Of a stretch of 64,000 bases of DNA, positions 44,875 through 54,216 are shown in pieces. The notes beneath the pieces are model-generated. The model saw only the letters and a program-made list of their open reading frames with translations, had not been told where the DNA came from and searched no databases. Source of the DNA: Paracoccus liaowanqingii (GTDB lineage Bacteria > Pseudomonadota > Alphaproteobacteria > Rhodobacterales > Rhodobacteraceae); assembly GCF_004683865.2 (NCBI RefSeq), contig NZ_CP038439.1:722501-786500 (forward strand), written 5' to 3'. Numbering within the stretch: the stretch's first letter is position 1; every line of letters begins with the position of its first letter. The translations under genes and the position numbers were made by a program.

Positions 44875-46271
44875 CGTTCGGCCTCCCAGATCATGCCGGT
44901 GGAAGCTTCGAACATCACCTTGGCGGTGCCTGTCTCACCCATGCGCTGTTTTGCAACGATGAGGTCGAGGCGGTTTCGCGTGGAATCCATCCGAACTTGC
45001 CACTCAGCCAGCTTGTCGATGTCTTTGCCATCAGGCTCCTCTTGGGCGAGATAGTATTCATCCCGGAAGCAGAAGAGGACGTTGTCGGCATCCTGTTCCA
45101 ACTGGCCAGACTCGCGGAGATCCGACAGCGTCGGACGTTTATCAACTCGCTTCTCGATGTCGCGCGACAGCTGCGACAGGGCCAGCACAGGGATGTCCAG
45201 CGCCATTGCCATGCCCTTGAGCGCCAGGCTGATATTGGTAACCTGCTGATACCGGTCCTTTCCCTGCGCCTTGAGCAACTGCGCGTAGTCGACGATCAGG
45301 AGGCGGAGGTTGGGAGTCGTACGGGCGATCTGCCGGACGCCGCCCACGAGGGCATCGACGTTCGAGTAGGCGCGGGATAGAAACGTGATCGGCAAATGGC
45401 CAACGTGCTGCGCTGCCTCGATGACAGACCGGAACTGTCCCTCCTCCATGTCGCCGCGCCGCATGCTCGTGTAGGGTACAGAGCTTCCCGCTCGCGCTGT
45501 TGCCTCTGAGAGCGCTCGTTAAGCCATCGCCGCCGGTGTCATCTCCAAAGAGGCGATAGCGACTCCATGGCCCGCTCTGGCCGCGTTCAGCGCCATCGTC
45601 AGCGCAACGGCCGACTTTCCCATCGCAGGTCTCCCGCCAAGCAACGTAAGTTCTCCTGGGTAAAGGCCCGGAATGAGGCGATCCAATGGGGGGATGCCGA
45701 AACGAACGAGGTTTGCGGTTTCGCCACGGTAGGCTTCGTTCGCCAAGCTGATGGCCTCGTTTACCGCGGCTAGCATGGACGTCGGGCGCATCGTCTGCAC
45801 CGCCATCTCGCGCGCAGCCAGAGCGCCCTCGAGCCGTGTCGCGATATCATCAGGCGGCATTTCGCCGCGCATGAGCTCTTGTTGCGCCTTCAAGATGGCA
45901 GCATTTAGCGCCCGCTTTTGAGCATATTGGCCAAGCAGCTGCGCAATGCCCTCAACCGACTTTCGATCGGTAAAGATTGAACCGCCAACAAGTCTTACGA
46001 CGTACGCGATGCCGCCATGACCGTCGAGAAGATCATCGCCTTCCAGCACCGCCTTCAAAGTGATCGGGCTTACCAGCTCACCTGCGTTGTACTTCCGCGC
46101 AATCAGCCGATAGAGTTCGGCATGAACCGGGTCATAAAAGAGCGCGTCGCCCCCGAACCTCATCACAATCGCCGTCAGCCTATCAGACAGGATCAACGAG
46201 CCGAGCAGTTGCTGCTCGGCCTCGATCGAGTAGAAGCCGGCATCCAGCGGGATCGGAGCTGCAACGTTCAT
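44871..46271 (-). pseudogene. DnaB-type replicative helicase with a single in-frame stop codon
   Basis: A 466-codon DnaB-family gene. It has the N-terminal primase-interaction domain (AEQQLLGSLILSDR), Walker A GGRPAMGKSA (212-221), the SLEMT strand, LLIVDYAQLL Walker B, LSQLSRDIEKR and the C-terminal LIVAKQRMGETG. Codon 251 is TAA (45519-45521) where the family has GAA (SLEM-x-ExxA-E-RAL). The frame is otherwise continuous on both sides. One G-to-T change therefore cuts the protein just after the Walker A region. The adjoining genes overlap by four bases on each side, so the operon was recently intact. Confidence 0.9.
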
Positions 46272-46450
46272 CGCGCGCTCCTACTGGTTGCGAGCACCAT
46301 TGCGGCCGCCACTTTCGCTACGTGCTTCCAAGGCCATGTCGGATCTTCATAACCTTCGGCCCTCGGCGTCTCCGCGCGCGGCGAGTGGATCACCGGCGCC
46401 ACAGTTGAGTCAATTTCGGGATAGGTGATATCGGCGCTATGAATGATCAT
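46268..46450 (-). CDS. small hypothetical protein of the replication operon
   Basis: A 60-residue frame whose stop overlaps the helicase start (ATGA) and whose own start overlaps the end of the preceding frame. Overlap at both ends supports translation. Sequence MIIHSADITYPEIDSTVAP, ending with a short Ala-rich helix. No family recognised. Confidence 0.5.
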   Translation of the reverse strand: MIIHSADITYPEIDSTVAPVIHSPRAETPRAEGYEDPTWPWKHVAKVAAAMVLATSRSAR

Positions 46451-46593
46451 GCTGCACCTTCGTTGCGTCTGTGATCAGCGACCAGTTCGACTGTTTCAGC
46501 GCACAGGTGCTCTCGCTTGCAATTTTCAAGGCGTTCACTTCCGCTTCCCGACGCGCTGCGCGCTGAGCTTGCGATCGGAATGCTGCTCCCTGC
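46437..46593 (-). pseudogene. gene remnant truncated by IS21
   Basis: About 50 codons of an unidentified small protein (RSQAQRAARREAEVNALKIA, then CALKQSNWSLITDATK), overlapping the next gene. Its upstream part is replaced by the left end of the IS21 element, so the N-terminus is lost. Probably the first gene of the phage-type replication operon. Confidence 0.55.
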
Positions 46594-46692
46594 TGTGTTT
46601 CGGCGTGCAAAACTGACCCCCTTGGCGGGGTAATCGGCGTCCAATTTTGACCCCCCTCGGGTTTCATCTGACCATCCGTTGCGAGGCAGCGG

Positions 46693-48313
46693 ATGGAGGG
46701 GGAGTTGAAGCGAGTGGATACGATAGCGCGGGTGCGTCGGGCGTTTCATGTGCAGGGCTGGTCGATGAAGCGCATCGTCCGGGACCTGCATGTGTCGCGC
46801 AACACGGTGCGCAAGATCCTGCGGTCAGACGAGACGGACTTCACCTACGAGCGTGACCATCAGCCGATGCCGCGGGTTGGGCCCTGGCAGTCGGAGGTGG
46901 ATCGGTTCCTAGTTGCCAATGAAGGCAAGGCGTCGCGAGAACGGCTGACCCTGATCCGGATCTACGAGGAGGTCCGGTCACTCGGCTACGAGGGCAGTTA
47001 CGATGCAATCCGGCGTTACGCCAAGACTTGGTCGAAGGCGCGCGGATCAGCGGCTGCCGAAGCCTACGTGCCGCTCTACTATGCGCCCGGCGAGGCCTAC
47101 CAATTCGACTGGAGCCATGAGGTCGTGCTGATCAACGGCGTGACGACGACGGTCAAGGTCGCGCATGTCAGGCTCTGCCACAGCCGCATGATGTTCGCCC
47201 GGGCGTATATGCGCGAGAGCCAGGAGCCTCAGCCATCGGGCTCAAACCGATGGCGCCGCGGTGGCTTCGATGTTCGACGCGCATGACCGGGCCTTCGCCT
47301 TCTTCAAGGGCACTTGCACGCGCGGGATCTACGACAACATGAAGACGGCGGTCGAGGCGGTCTTTATCGGCAAGGAGCGGCTCTACAATCGGCGCTTTTT
47401 GCAGATGTGCAGCCACTATCTGGTTCAGCCGGTTGCCTGCACGCCTGCGTCGGGCTGGGAGAAAGGCCAGGTCGAGAACCAGGTTGGCCTTGTGCGCGAA
47501 CGGTTCTTCACCCCAAGGCTTCGGGTCAGGAGCCTGGACGAGCTGAACGTCTGGCTGCTCGACAAATGCATCGCCTATGCGAAGGCGCACAAGCACCCTG
47601 AGCGCAGCGATCAGATGATCTGGCAGATGTTCGAGACAGAGCGCGCGACCCTCGTCCCCTATGTCGGCTCGTTTGACGGCTTCCATTCCGTTCCGGCCTC
47701 CGTCTCCAAGACCTGCCTCGTCCGGTTCGACAACAACAGGTATTCCGTGATCTCGACGGCTGTCGGACGGCCCGTCGAAGTCCACGCTTATGCCGAGAAG
47801 ATCGTCATCCGGCAGGACGGGGTCATCGTGGCAGAACATTCCCGCTGCTTTGGCAGGAACGAGACGGTCTACGATCCCTGGCACTATGTGCCTGTTCTGG
47901 CACGCAAACCCGGCGCCTTACGGAATGGTGCCCCGTTCCAGAACTGGGTGCTGCCGACCGCGATAGCGACGGTGCGCCGCAAGCTCAAGAGCATGAATGA
48001 CGGCGACCGACAGATGGTGGCAATCCTCGGCTGCGTCGCGACCGATGGCCTCCTTGCTGTGGAAGCCGCGTGCCAGGAGGCCCTCGCACAGGGCGTCTTT
48101 TCGGCGCCGGTCATCATCAACATCCTCGCGCGCAGCCGGGACCCGGCACCACCTCCATTGCTTCTCACCCCCACCGCGTTGCGGCTGACCCACGAGCCCG
48201 TGGCTGATTGCGCACGCTACGACAGCCTCAGGAGGACAAACTACGATGGAACGCACCCAGGTTCTGGAATTGATGGCCACTCTCAAGCTCTACGGGATGC
48301 GCAGCGCCTATGA
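46693..48313 (+). pseudogene. istA: IS21 transposase IstA, frameshifted
   Basis: Two overlapping frames make one IstA. The first (46693-47286) has the N-terminal HTH (MKRIVRDLHVSRNTVRKIL) and the first part of the rve catalytic core (YQFDWSHEVVLINGV). The second (to 48313) resumes at MFDAHDRAFAFFKG and has the remaining core (NMKTAVEAVFIG, WEKGQVENQVG) and the C-terminal half. The frame slips between RESQE and MFDAHD, where the family is continuous. An extra 43 bases (47227-47269) account for the +1 shift. IstA is therefore inactive unless frameshifting rescues it. Confidence 0.85.
47227..47269. repeat. 43-bp hairpin-containing insertion in istA
   Basis: Contains a perfect 8-bp inverted repeat (gccatcgg at 47232-47239 and ccgatggc at 47247-47254) with a 7-base loop. 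Removing the 43 bases joins RESQE directly to MFDAHD and restores the IstA frame. Confidence 0.6.
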
Positions 48314-48974
48314 CGAGATCATGGCCACCAGTATCAAGCGCCAGTTCGAACCGCCCCGTATTGTCGGTGATCTGTTGCAGTCAGAGATCGCCGAGAAGCA
48401 GGCCCGATCGATCAAGTATCAGCTCACCGTGGCAAAGCTGCCGCTCGCGAAGGATATCGAAGACTTCGACTTTGCCGACACACCGGTCAACGAGGGCCTG
48501 GTGCGCGATCTTGCGACTGGCACATTCGTGGCCGACCAGCGCAATGTCGTGCTGATCGGTGGCACTGGCACGGGAAAGTCACATCTCGCCATCGCGATCG
48601 CTCGCGCCTTGATACGGAACGGCACCCGAGGCCGCTTCTTCAACGTGGTCGATCTGGTGAACAGGCTCGATACCGAGAGCCGCAGCGGTAAACAGGGGCG
48701 CACGGCCGAATACCTGACCCGTCTCGACTTCATCGTACTCGACGAACTGGGATATCTTCCATTCGCTCAGGCAGGCGGCCAGTTGCTGTTCCACCTGATC
48801 AGCAAGCTCTACGAGCGCACGTCCATCATCGTCACGACGAACCTTGCCTTCGGCGAATGGCCGGCCGTCTTCGGCGATGCCAAGATGACAACGGCCCTGC
48901 TCGACCGCCTCACGCATCACTGCGAGATCCTCGAAACCGGCAACGAGTCCTGGCGCTTCAAGAACCGCGCCTGA
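48246..48974 (+). CDS. istB: IS21 helper ATPase IstB
   Basis: A 242-residue DnaA/DnaC-like AAA+ ATPase that activates IstA. Walker A is [10 protein letters not shown] (105-114), Walker [13 protein letters not shown], sensor [14 protein letters not shown], and the arginine region [13 protein letters not shown]. The SD AGGAGG precedes the ATG, and its start overlaps the istA end by 68 bases, as is common in IS21. Intact. Confidence 0.93.
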   Translation: MERTQVLELMATLKLYGMRSAYDEIMATSIKRQFEPPRIVGDLLQSEIAEKQARSIKYQLTVAKLPLAKDIEDFDFADTPVNEGLVRDLATGTFVADQRNVVLIGGTGTGKSHLAIAIARALIRNGTRGRFFNVVDLVNRLDTESRSGKQGRTAEYLTRLDFIVLDELGYLPFAQAGGQLLFHLISKLYERTSIIVTTNLAFGEWPAVFGDAKMTTALLDRLTHHCEILETGNESWRFKNRA

Positions 48975-49096
48975 TCAGGGTCTGTCCCGCCTCCGCAACA
49001 TGATCAGCTGCGTCGGGACAGACCCTGATCACCACACAGCTAAGGGGTCAAAATTGCACGCCGAAAGGGGGTCAATATTGGGCGCCGATTGACACA

Positions 49097-49562
49097 GATC
49101 GAGAAGACCGTGCGCGGCCAGGCTCCCGCCGACCGTCTCGCCGTCCGGAGCGCCCAGGCCGCCCCGATCATCGCAGCGCTCAAGCCCTGGCTGGAGACCC
49201 AGCTCTCGCGCATCCCGCAGAAATCCATGCTGGCAGAAGATATCCGCTACACCCTTGGCCACTGGCCCGGCCTGATCCGCTTCCTTGACGACGGCACCCT
49301 CGAGCTCGACACCAACCCGGTCGAGAACCAGATCCGCCCGATCGCGCTGACGCGCAAGAACGCCCTCTTCGCCGGCAACGAGGTCGGCGCAGAGAACTGG
49401 GCCATGCTCGCCTCTCTCGTCGCCACCTGCAAAATGGCTGGCGTGAACCCCGTCAACTATTTCGCGGACACCCTCCGCGCCATCCTTGACGGGCATCCCA
49501 GATCACGCATCGAGGACCTCATGCCCTGGCGCCACATGCAGCCGTCAAGCCTCACCGCATAG
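49097..49562 (+). pseudogene. IS66 transposase (TnpC) C-terminal fragment
   Basis: About 155 codons of the IS66 TnpC end: LKPWLETQLSRIPQKSMLAEDIRYTLGHW, DGTLELDTNPVENQIRPIAL, TRKNALFAGNEVGAENWA, and the C-terminal tail DLMPWRHM. The N-terminal two-thirds and the tnpA/tnpB genes are gone, replaced by the IS21 right end. IS66 end sequence probably continues to about 49580. Confidence 0.9.
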
Positions 49563-49662
49563 GGCCGCAACGTCGCCCTTACGTTATACAAGGTCTTGGC
49601 TGGGCCGTATTCCTTCGGCGCATCGCACTACCGCAACCCATTGCGATTGATAAAGATTAGGT

Positions 49663-51139
49663 AGTTCAGGCTGAACAACGCTGCCCATGAGCGAGATAGC
49701 CGTTTTCTGTCCTGATCACTTGCAAGATAGCGGCTACAATAAAGACCAACAAAGCCCTGAGGTGGACCAGGATCTTGCGGATGTTGTGGCCGCAGCCGCA
49801 GAGCACGGCAAAGATGGCGTCGCCGGACGTGCCTTTCAGCGGGCAGCGCGACAGGCGTCCGTCTGTCTTCATGTGTCCGATCTCGGGCTCGATGGCGCTG
49901 CGTCGCCTCAGCAGCGCTTTCAGCTTTTGCGTCAGGCCGCGGCGGGTGCCGCTGATCAGGACCTTCGTTTCCGACACCCCATGGCCGCGATACCCGCGGT
50001 CCACGACCGCCAGCTCCGGGGTCCTGCCAGTCAGGATGGCCACCTGCTCCAGGGCTTCGGGCAATGTGTGGCCATCGTAAGGATTTCCCGGCAAGGCGCG
50101 CATGCCCACGACGAAGCCCTCGTCGATGGTGGTGGCCAGACTGACCTTGGTGCCGAACTCGTAGCGCTTGCGGGCTTTGCCCTTTGAGATGCAATCGACC
50201 TCGGGCTCATGCAGGGCGTAGATCTTGCCGCGGCTTTTGGGGGTCTGATGGAGCAGACGACCGACGAGCACGAGAGTGTCCAGAACCCGTTCGCGGAAGG
50301 ACCCCTCCGCAATCCCGTCCAACTGCCGGCGAATATCCCGCAGGACACGACCGGTGTATCCCCTCAGCTGTTTCAGAGCCTTGCCCATGCGTTTGAACTG
50401 CCGGGCATGGGCGTAGCGCCCGATCCGCACCGCCAGGCGCGGCGCGAGACGATTGTAGTTCTGCCGCAACGTGATCCCGCCTTCATTGGCGAGGGCGACA
50501 AGCTTTCCACGTGCGGTCTCATACAGGCGCGCATCGGTCGGGTGGGCGATGTTCTTTTCCATCACCGTCGTATCCACGGCGACACGCGACAGGCTGCGAT
50601 CCTCCACCGCGCCTGATCTGCGCCCGGCCTCGATCGTCTTGGTCAGCAGCCACTCCGCACCTTCCTCGCCGATCCGCTTGCGCCACCGGGTCAGGGAGGA
50701 CGGGTCGATCGGTGGGCTGTGCTGGAAGAACGTCTCACCGGTAAAATGCTGGTAGTAAGGGTTCTCGGCCCAACGAGCGACGACGGCCTCGTCAGAGAGC
50801 CGATAGGCGTGCTGAAGATACAGCAGGCCCGCCACCAGCCGCGGCGATGTGGCCGGCCGCCCTGTGGTGGAAGGAAAGAAGCCTGCCCATTCGGTCTCGA
50901 AGAACTCCCAGTCAATCAGCGCGGCCAGTTTCGCCAGTTCATGGCGCAGATCGATCATGTCGGTCAGGCGGGGACGCAGGAGATCATCCTGCTCTTCAGC
51001 GCGCGGACGAGGCTTCATCACAGCTCCGGAAATTCGCAAGGTTTCAAGTACCAGCATACGAAACCTTGCAATTCCCCGCTATCGCTTTGGGAGAATAAGC
51101 AAACAAATCTAAATGGTTAAATGTTGTTCAGGCCGGACT
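49663..51139 (-). mobile_element. IS5-family insertion sequence (about 1.48 kb)
   Basis: Terminal inverted repeats of about 17 bp (agttcaggctgaacaac left; agtccggcctgaacaac as reverse complement of the right end; 14 of 17 match). A short direct repeat flanks it (AGGT, or TAGGTAG counting bases shared with the ends) at 49658-49664 and 51139-51145. Removing it rejoins the IS427-type frame. Confidence 0.8.
49666..51018 (-). CDS. IS5-family transposase
   Basis: A 450-residue DDE transposase: MIDLRHELAKLAALIDWEFFETEW, GRPATSPRLVAGLLYLQHAYRLSDE, catalytic Asp in RVAVDTTVMEKNIAHPTD, a CISKGKARKRYEFGTKVSLAT strand, the second Asp in LAVVDRGYRGHG, and Glu in AIEPEIGHMKTDGRL. The ATG at 51018 is preferred over an in-frame ATG 39 bases upstream because family members begin near it. 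Full length and apparently intact; the stop lies within the inverted repeat. Confidence 0.92.
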   Translation of the reverse strand: MKPRPRAEEQDDLLRPRLTDMIDLRHELAKLAALIDWEFFETEWAGFFPSTTGRPATSPRLVAGLLYLQHAYRLSDEAVVARWAENPYYQHFTGETFFQHSPPIDPSSLTRWRKRIGEEGAEWLLTKTIEAGRRSGAVEDRSLSRVAVDTTVMEKNIAHPTDARLYETARGKLVALANEGGITLRQNYNRLAPRLAVRIGRYAHARQFKRMGKALKQLRGYTGRVLRDIRRQLDGIAEGSFRERVLDTLVLVGRLLHQTPKSRGKIYALHEPEVDCISKGKARKRYEFGTKVSLATTIDEGFVVGMRALPGNPYDGHTLPEALEQVAILTGRTPELAVVDRGYRGHGVSETKVLISGTRRGLTQKLKALLRRRSAIEPEIGHMKTDGRLSRCPLKGTSGDAIFAVLCGCGHNIRKILVHLRALLVFIVAAILQVIRTENGYLAHGQRCSA

Positions 51140-51429
51140 AGGTAGCTGAGGACGGGCCGATAATCGACGCGGGGTTTGACATGACTTTTCGAAAAGAACG
51201 GCTTCATCTGCGCCTCGGTCAGCCAGTAGAGGTTGCTCATCGATCAGGTCTCCCTGCGGCGCATGAATCTGAACTGGCCCCTGTTTCGACCGGACACTTA
51301 GGCATAGCCATGGAGGCTTAGGCATATGCCTGAGCACGTGCTTATGTCTGAGATTGAGATCATCACTGATGGCGGTCGTCGGCGCCGCTGGACCGCTGCC
51401 GAGAAGCTGCGGATCGTCGAGGAGACGCT

Positions 51430-52830
51430 GGAGCTATGCGGGATTTTGGGTGACGCGGCCTGATCAAGCGGCGCGGCTTTCGTTGGCGTCCTGCTCGGCG
51501 ACACCGTCAGTGAACTTGACGCCTTCGACGACGAGAGGCAACTGGTTTGCGCCCTTCAGTCGTCGCCATTTCTTCGCTGCGGCCTGAACCAGCTTGAACA
51601 CCATCAGCTTCGCTGTCTTCTGAGACAACGCGCCTTTGGTTCGGACGGTGCGATGGCGGACGGTCGCGAAGACGCTCTCGATCGGGTTGGACGTGCGCAG
51701 GTGGTCCCAGTGAGCGGCCGGGAAGTCGTAGAAGGCCAGCAGTGCCTCTCGATCCTTGGTCAGGCAGGCGACGGCTTTCTCGTATTTCACGCCATACTTC
51801 TCGACGAAGGTATTGACGGCGGTCTCTGCCGCCGCGCGGGTCGCGGCTTGCCAGATCTCCCGCAGGTCAGTCTTCACCGCCGGGTGCATCGACTTCGGAA
51901 GCTTGTTCAGGACGTTGGACACCTTGTGGGTCCAACAGCGTTGGTGGCGCGTGTCGGGGAAGATCTCATCCAGCGCCTTCCAGAAGCCAAGGGCACCATC
52001 TCCGACCGCGAGGTCCGGTGGCGCCGAGAGGCCGCGGGCCCTGAGGTCGACCAGCAGTTCATGCCAGCTCTGCGCGCTCTCGCGGACCCCAACCTGGAAC
52101 CCCAGCAGCTCCTTCTTCCCTTCCGGCGTCGCCCCGATGATCACCAGCATGCACTCGGCCTGCGGCTCCATCCGGGCCTGCAGATACACGCCGTCGGCCC
52201 AGACATAGACGTAGCGCCGGGCCGAGAGGTTTCGGCGTTGCCAGCGGTCATGTTCTGCTTGCCACTCGCCCGTGAGCCGCGAGATCGCTCCTGGCGACAG
52301 GTTGGGCGCATCCGGACCGACCAGCGCGCTCAGAGCCTCCTGGAAGTCTCCAGTCGAGACGCCGCGCAAGTAGAGGACCGGAAGCAGAGCATCAAGGCTA
52401 GGCGAACGGCGCGCCCACTTCGGAAGAATGCGCGAATTGAACCGGATCTTGTCCTCCGGCGGCGCATCAGCTGCCCGGTCGCGCACCTTCTGTCTCTGCA
52501 CCGGGATAGGGCCGATCCCGGTCTGGATGTTCCGCTCAGGGCCGGTGCCGTGGTGGACAACGCGCTGCCTGCCATCGGGCAGGCGCTCCTCAGCAAACTG
52601 CGCGACAAAACTCGCGGCCTCAGCCCTGAGTGCCGCTGCCAGCATCTGCCGGGCGCCGTCGCGTGCAATCTCGGTGAGTGGATCAACGACAGATCCGGGC
52701 TGGTGAAGCGGGGTGATCGTGATATCATCTTCCAAGGCGTATCGCTCCTTCGGGAGGTTCTGGCAGGCTTTGACACCCACCACGATACGCCGCCTTCTCA
52801 GACCCCATCACCCAAAATCGGCCATAGCTC
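51430..52830 (-). mobile_element. IS256-family insertion sequence, copy 2 (nested in IS3 OrfA)
   Basis: The same element as copy 1, in opposite orientation, with identical ends, flanked by the 9-bp duplication GAGACGCTG (51421-51429 and 52831-52839). The host OrfA reads EETL-EHQ across the site when the element and one duplication are removed, proving a simple insertion. Confidence 0.93.
51464..52783 (-). CDS. IS256-family transposase (copy 2)
   Basis: A 439-residue protein identical to copy 1 at 6615-7934, with the same D197/D262/E369 triad. Identity of the two copies, in inverted orientation 44 kb apart, points to recent transposition within this replicon and makes them a substrate for inversion by recombination. 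Confidence 0.95.
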   Translation of the reverse strand: MVGVKACQNLPKERYALEDDITITPLHQPGSVVDPLTEIARDGARQMLAAALRAEAASFVAQFAEERLPDGRQRVVHHGTGPERNIQTGIGPIPVQRQKVRDRAADAPPEDKIRFNSRILPKWARRSPSLDALLPVLYLRGVSTGDFQEALSALVGPDAPNLSPGAISRLTGEWQAEHDRWQRRNLSARRYVYVWADGVYLQARMEPQAECMLVIIGATPEGKKELLGFQVGVRESAQSWHELLVDLRARGLSAPPDLAVGDGALGFWKALDEIFPDTRHQRCWTHKVSNVLNKLPKSMHPAVKTDLREIWQAATRAAAETAVNTFVEKYGVKYEKAVACLTKDREALLAFYDFPAAHWDHLRTSNPIESVFATVRHRTVRTKGALSQKTAKLMVFKLVQAAAKKWRRLKGANQLPLVVEGVKFTDGVAEQDANESRAA

Positions 52831-53125
52831 GAGACGCTGGAACATCAAGCCAGCATTTCCATCGTTGCGCGGCGCAATGGCGTTGCACCCAACCTGTTGT
52901 ATCGTTGGCGCAGGCTCATGCTCGAAGGGGGGAGTGTCGCTGTGACCGAGGATGATGACGTCACAGCAACAAAGTCGTGCGGCAACTCGAGGATCGCATT
53001 CGCGAACTTGAACGGCATCTTGGCCGCAAGACGCTCGAGGCCGAGATCCTGCGCGAGGCCCTGGACAAGTCACGCTCAAAAAAACTGACCTTGCACGCGC
53101 GGTCGCCGCTGACGGACGGTTTCCG

Positions 53126-53959
53126 GTGAAGGTCGTGGCAGAAACCCTTGGTGTGGCCCGCTCGAACCTAGTTGATCGACTGAAGGGCAAGACAAAGCCG
53201 CGTCGGCGCTACTACAAGGCGCAGGACGCGGAGCTGGTGCCGCGGATCGCCACGCTGGTGACGGCCAAGCCGACCTATGGCTACCGTCGCATCACTGCGA
53301 TCTTGAACCGCCAGCTGCGGTCTGAAAGCCTGGCACGGGTCAATCACAAGAGGGTCTACCGGATTATGCAGGCCCATAGCCTGCTGCTGGCGCGGAAATA
53401 TATGGAACGGCCCGAGCATGTTCATGACGGCAAGGTCATCGTCATGCGTTCGAACCTGCGCTGGTGTTCAGACGGGTTCGAGTTCACCTGCTGGAACGGA
53501 GACATCGTTCGTGGCGCCTTCATCCTTGATGCCCACGCCCGCGAAATCATCGCCTGGCGTGCGGTGGTGAACGCCGGGATCAGCGGGTCCGACATCCGCG
53601 ACATCATGCTCGAAGCCGTCGAGCGTCGCTTCGGGACATACCGTGCGCCTTCGGTCGTCGAGATGTTGTCCGACAACGGCTCACCTTACATCGCCAGGGA
53701 CACGCAGATCTTCGCCCGCCAACTTGGTCTGAAGCCTTGCTTCACCCCGGTCCGGAGCCCTCAGAGCAACGGCATGTCAGAGGCTTTCGTAAAGACGTTA
53801 AAGCGCGACTACGTTCAGGTGACGCCATTACCAGATGCCCAAACCGTTCTCGGATTGATCGGAGGCTGGATCGAGGACTACAACGACAATCACCCGCATT
53901 CAGGGCTGAAAATGCGCTCGCCTCGCGAGTTCATTGCAGCTCAAACCACAACCGCCTGA
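53126..53959 (+). CDS. IS3-family transposase OrfB
   Basis: The rve-type integrase core of an IS3 (IS2-like) element. HTH_21 region KPTYGYRRITAILNRQL, catalytic Asp in NLRWCSDGFEF, second Asp in EMLSDNGSPYIA, and Glu in SNGMSEAFVKTLKRDY. The 277-residue frame begins at GTG 53126. The real product is an OrfAB fusion entered by minus-one slippage at A AAA AAC near 53079, since the frame reads KKTDLARAVAADGRFPVK upstream of the GTG. OrfB itself is intact, but OrfA is destroyed, so the element cannot move alone. Confidence 0.9.
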   Translation: MKVVAETLGVARSNLVDRLKGKTKPRRRYYKAQDAELVPRIATLVTAKPTYGYRRITAILNRQLRSESLARVNHKRVYRIMQAHSLLLARKYMERPEHVHDGKVIVMRSNLRWCSDGFEFTCWNGDIVRGAFILDAHAREIIAWRAVVNAGISGSDIRDIMLEAVERRFGTYRAPSVVEMLSDNGSPYIARDTQIFARQLGLKPCFTPVRSPQSNGMSEAFVKTLKRDYVQVTPLPDAQTVLGLIGGWIEDYNDNHPHSGLKMRSPREFIAAQTTTA

Positions 53960-53991
53960 GTGTCCGGTGAAAGAGGGGCAAGACCAGAATC

Positions 53992-54216
53992 ACGCCAAAA
54001 GCCTGAGTTCAATAGGTCTGGAGTCTATGCCGAATGCTTGATGTAAATTTATGAGGCAGGCTACTGTCAGATGAACGCCACCTCAACGCTGACACGTCGT
54101 TCTCAGGCGGCTCGTGTAGGCGAAAAGCGGTAAGGAACGACCCGCGCCGGGATTAAAGCTCCCCAATATGAAATTGTTATACTGCAACGGTGGATCTGTG
54201 ATGCTTAGCTGAAATC
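53992..54216. other. 225 bp between IS3 and the tRNA remnant
   Basis: The first 25 bases or so (after GAATC) probably are the outer end of the IS427-type remnant. The rest has no supported gene. Confidence 0.4.

Larger units (their letters stand above)
46594..49096 (+). mobile_element. IS21-family insertion sequence
   Basis: An element of about 2.5 kb carrying istA and istB, with IS21-style multiple terminal repeats. The left end reads tgtgtttcggcgtgcaaaac then atcggcgtccaattttgacc. The right end, reverse-complemented, reads tgtgtcaatcggcgcccaat and then cggcgtgcaattttgacccc. Ends are by inspection. The flanks do not match each other: a phage gene remnant lies on the left and IS66 on the right, with no target duplication. 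The element therefore sits at a rearrangement junction. Confidence 0.85.
49583..51240 (-). pseudogene. IS5-family (IS427-type) transposase N-terminus, split by another IS5-type element
   Basis: The first 34 codons (51240 down to about 51140: MSNLYWLTEAQMKPFFSKSH, then VKPRVDYRPVLSYL) match the start of small two-frame IS5/IS427 transposases. They continue, after removal of the inserted element and one duplicated target, at about 49662 with IFINRNGLR, a TAG in place of the usual Trp, and then CDAPKEYGPAKTLYN. The remainder is lost at the junction with IS66. It is thus an older element, mutated, then used as a landing site. Confidence 0.75.
51326..53121 (+). pseudogene. IS3 OrfA, split by IS256 and frameshifted
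   Basis: The OrfA HTH protein begins MPEHVLMSEIEI and GGRRRRWTAAEKLRIVEETL (51326-51429). It continues after the IS256 with EHQASISIVARRNGVAPNLLYRWRRLMLEGG (52831 onward). Around 52960 one base is missing: the expected frame DDVT-SNKVVRQLEDRIRELER is reached only by a shift. It ends near 53121 after an A7-C run at 53078-53085, the usual programmed minus-one frameshift site leading into OrfB. Confidence 0.8.
51270..53986 (+). mobile_element. IS3-family (IS2-group-like) element, interrupted by IS256 copy 2
   Basis: Imperfect terminal inverted repeats (tgaactggcccctgtttcga left; tggtcttgcccctctttcac as reverse complement of the right end, both followed by accggacact or similar) and a 5-bp target duplication GAATC (51265-51269 and 53987-53991). 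Without the nested IS256 it is about 1.31 kb, normal for IS3. It inserted into the 5' flank of the IS427-type remnant. Confidence 0.85.

Noticed and set aside
45519-45521. Frameshift in the DnaB-type helicase
   Set aside because: The two halves are in the same frame; a single TAA codon is enough to explain the break.
52897-53088. Separate small gene downstream of IS256 copy 2
   Set aside because: It is the rest of IS3 OrfA read in the shifted frame after a one-base loss.
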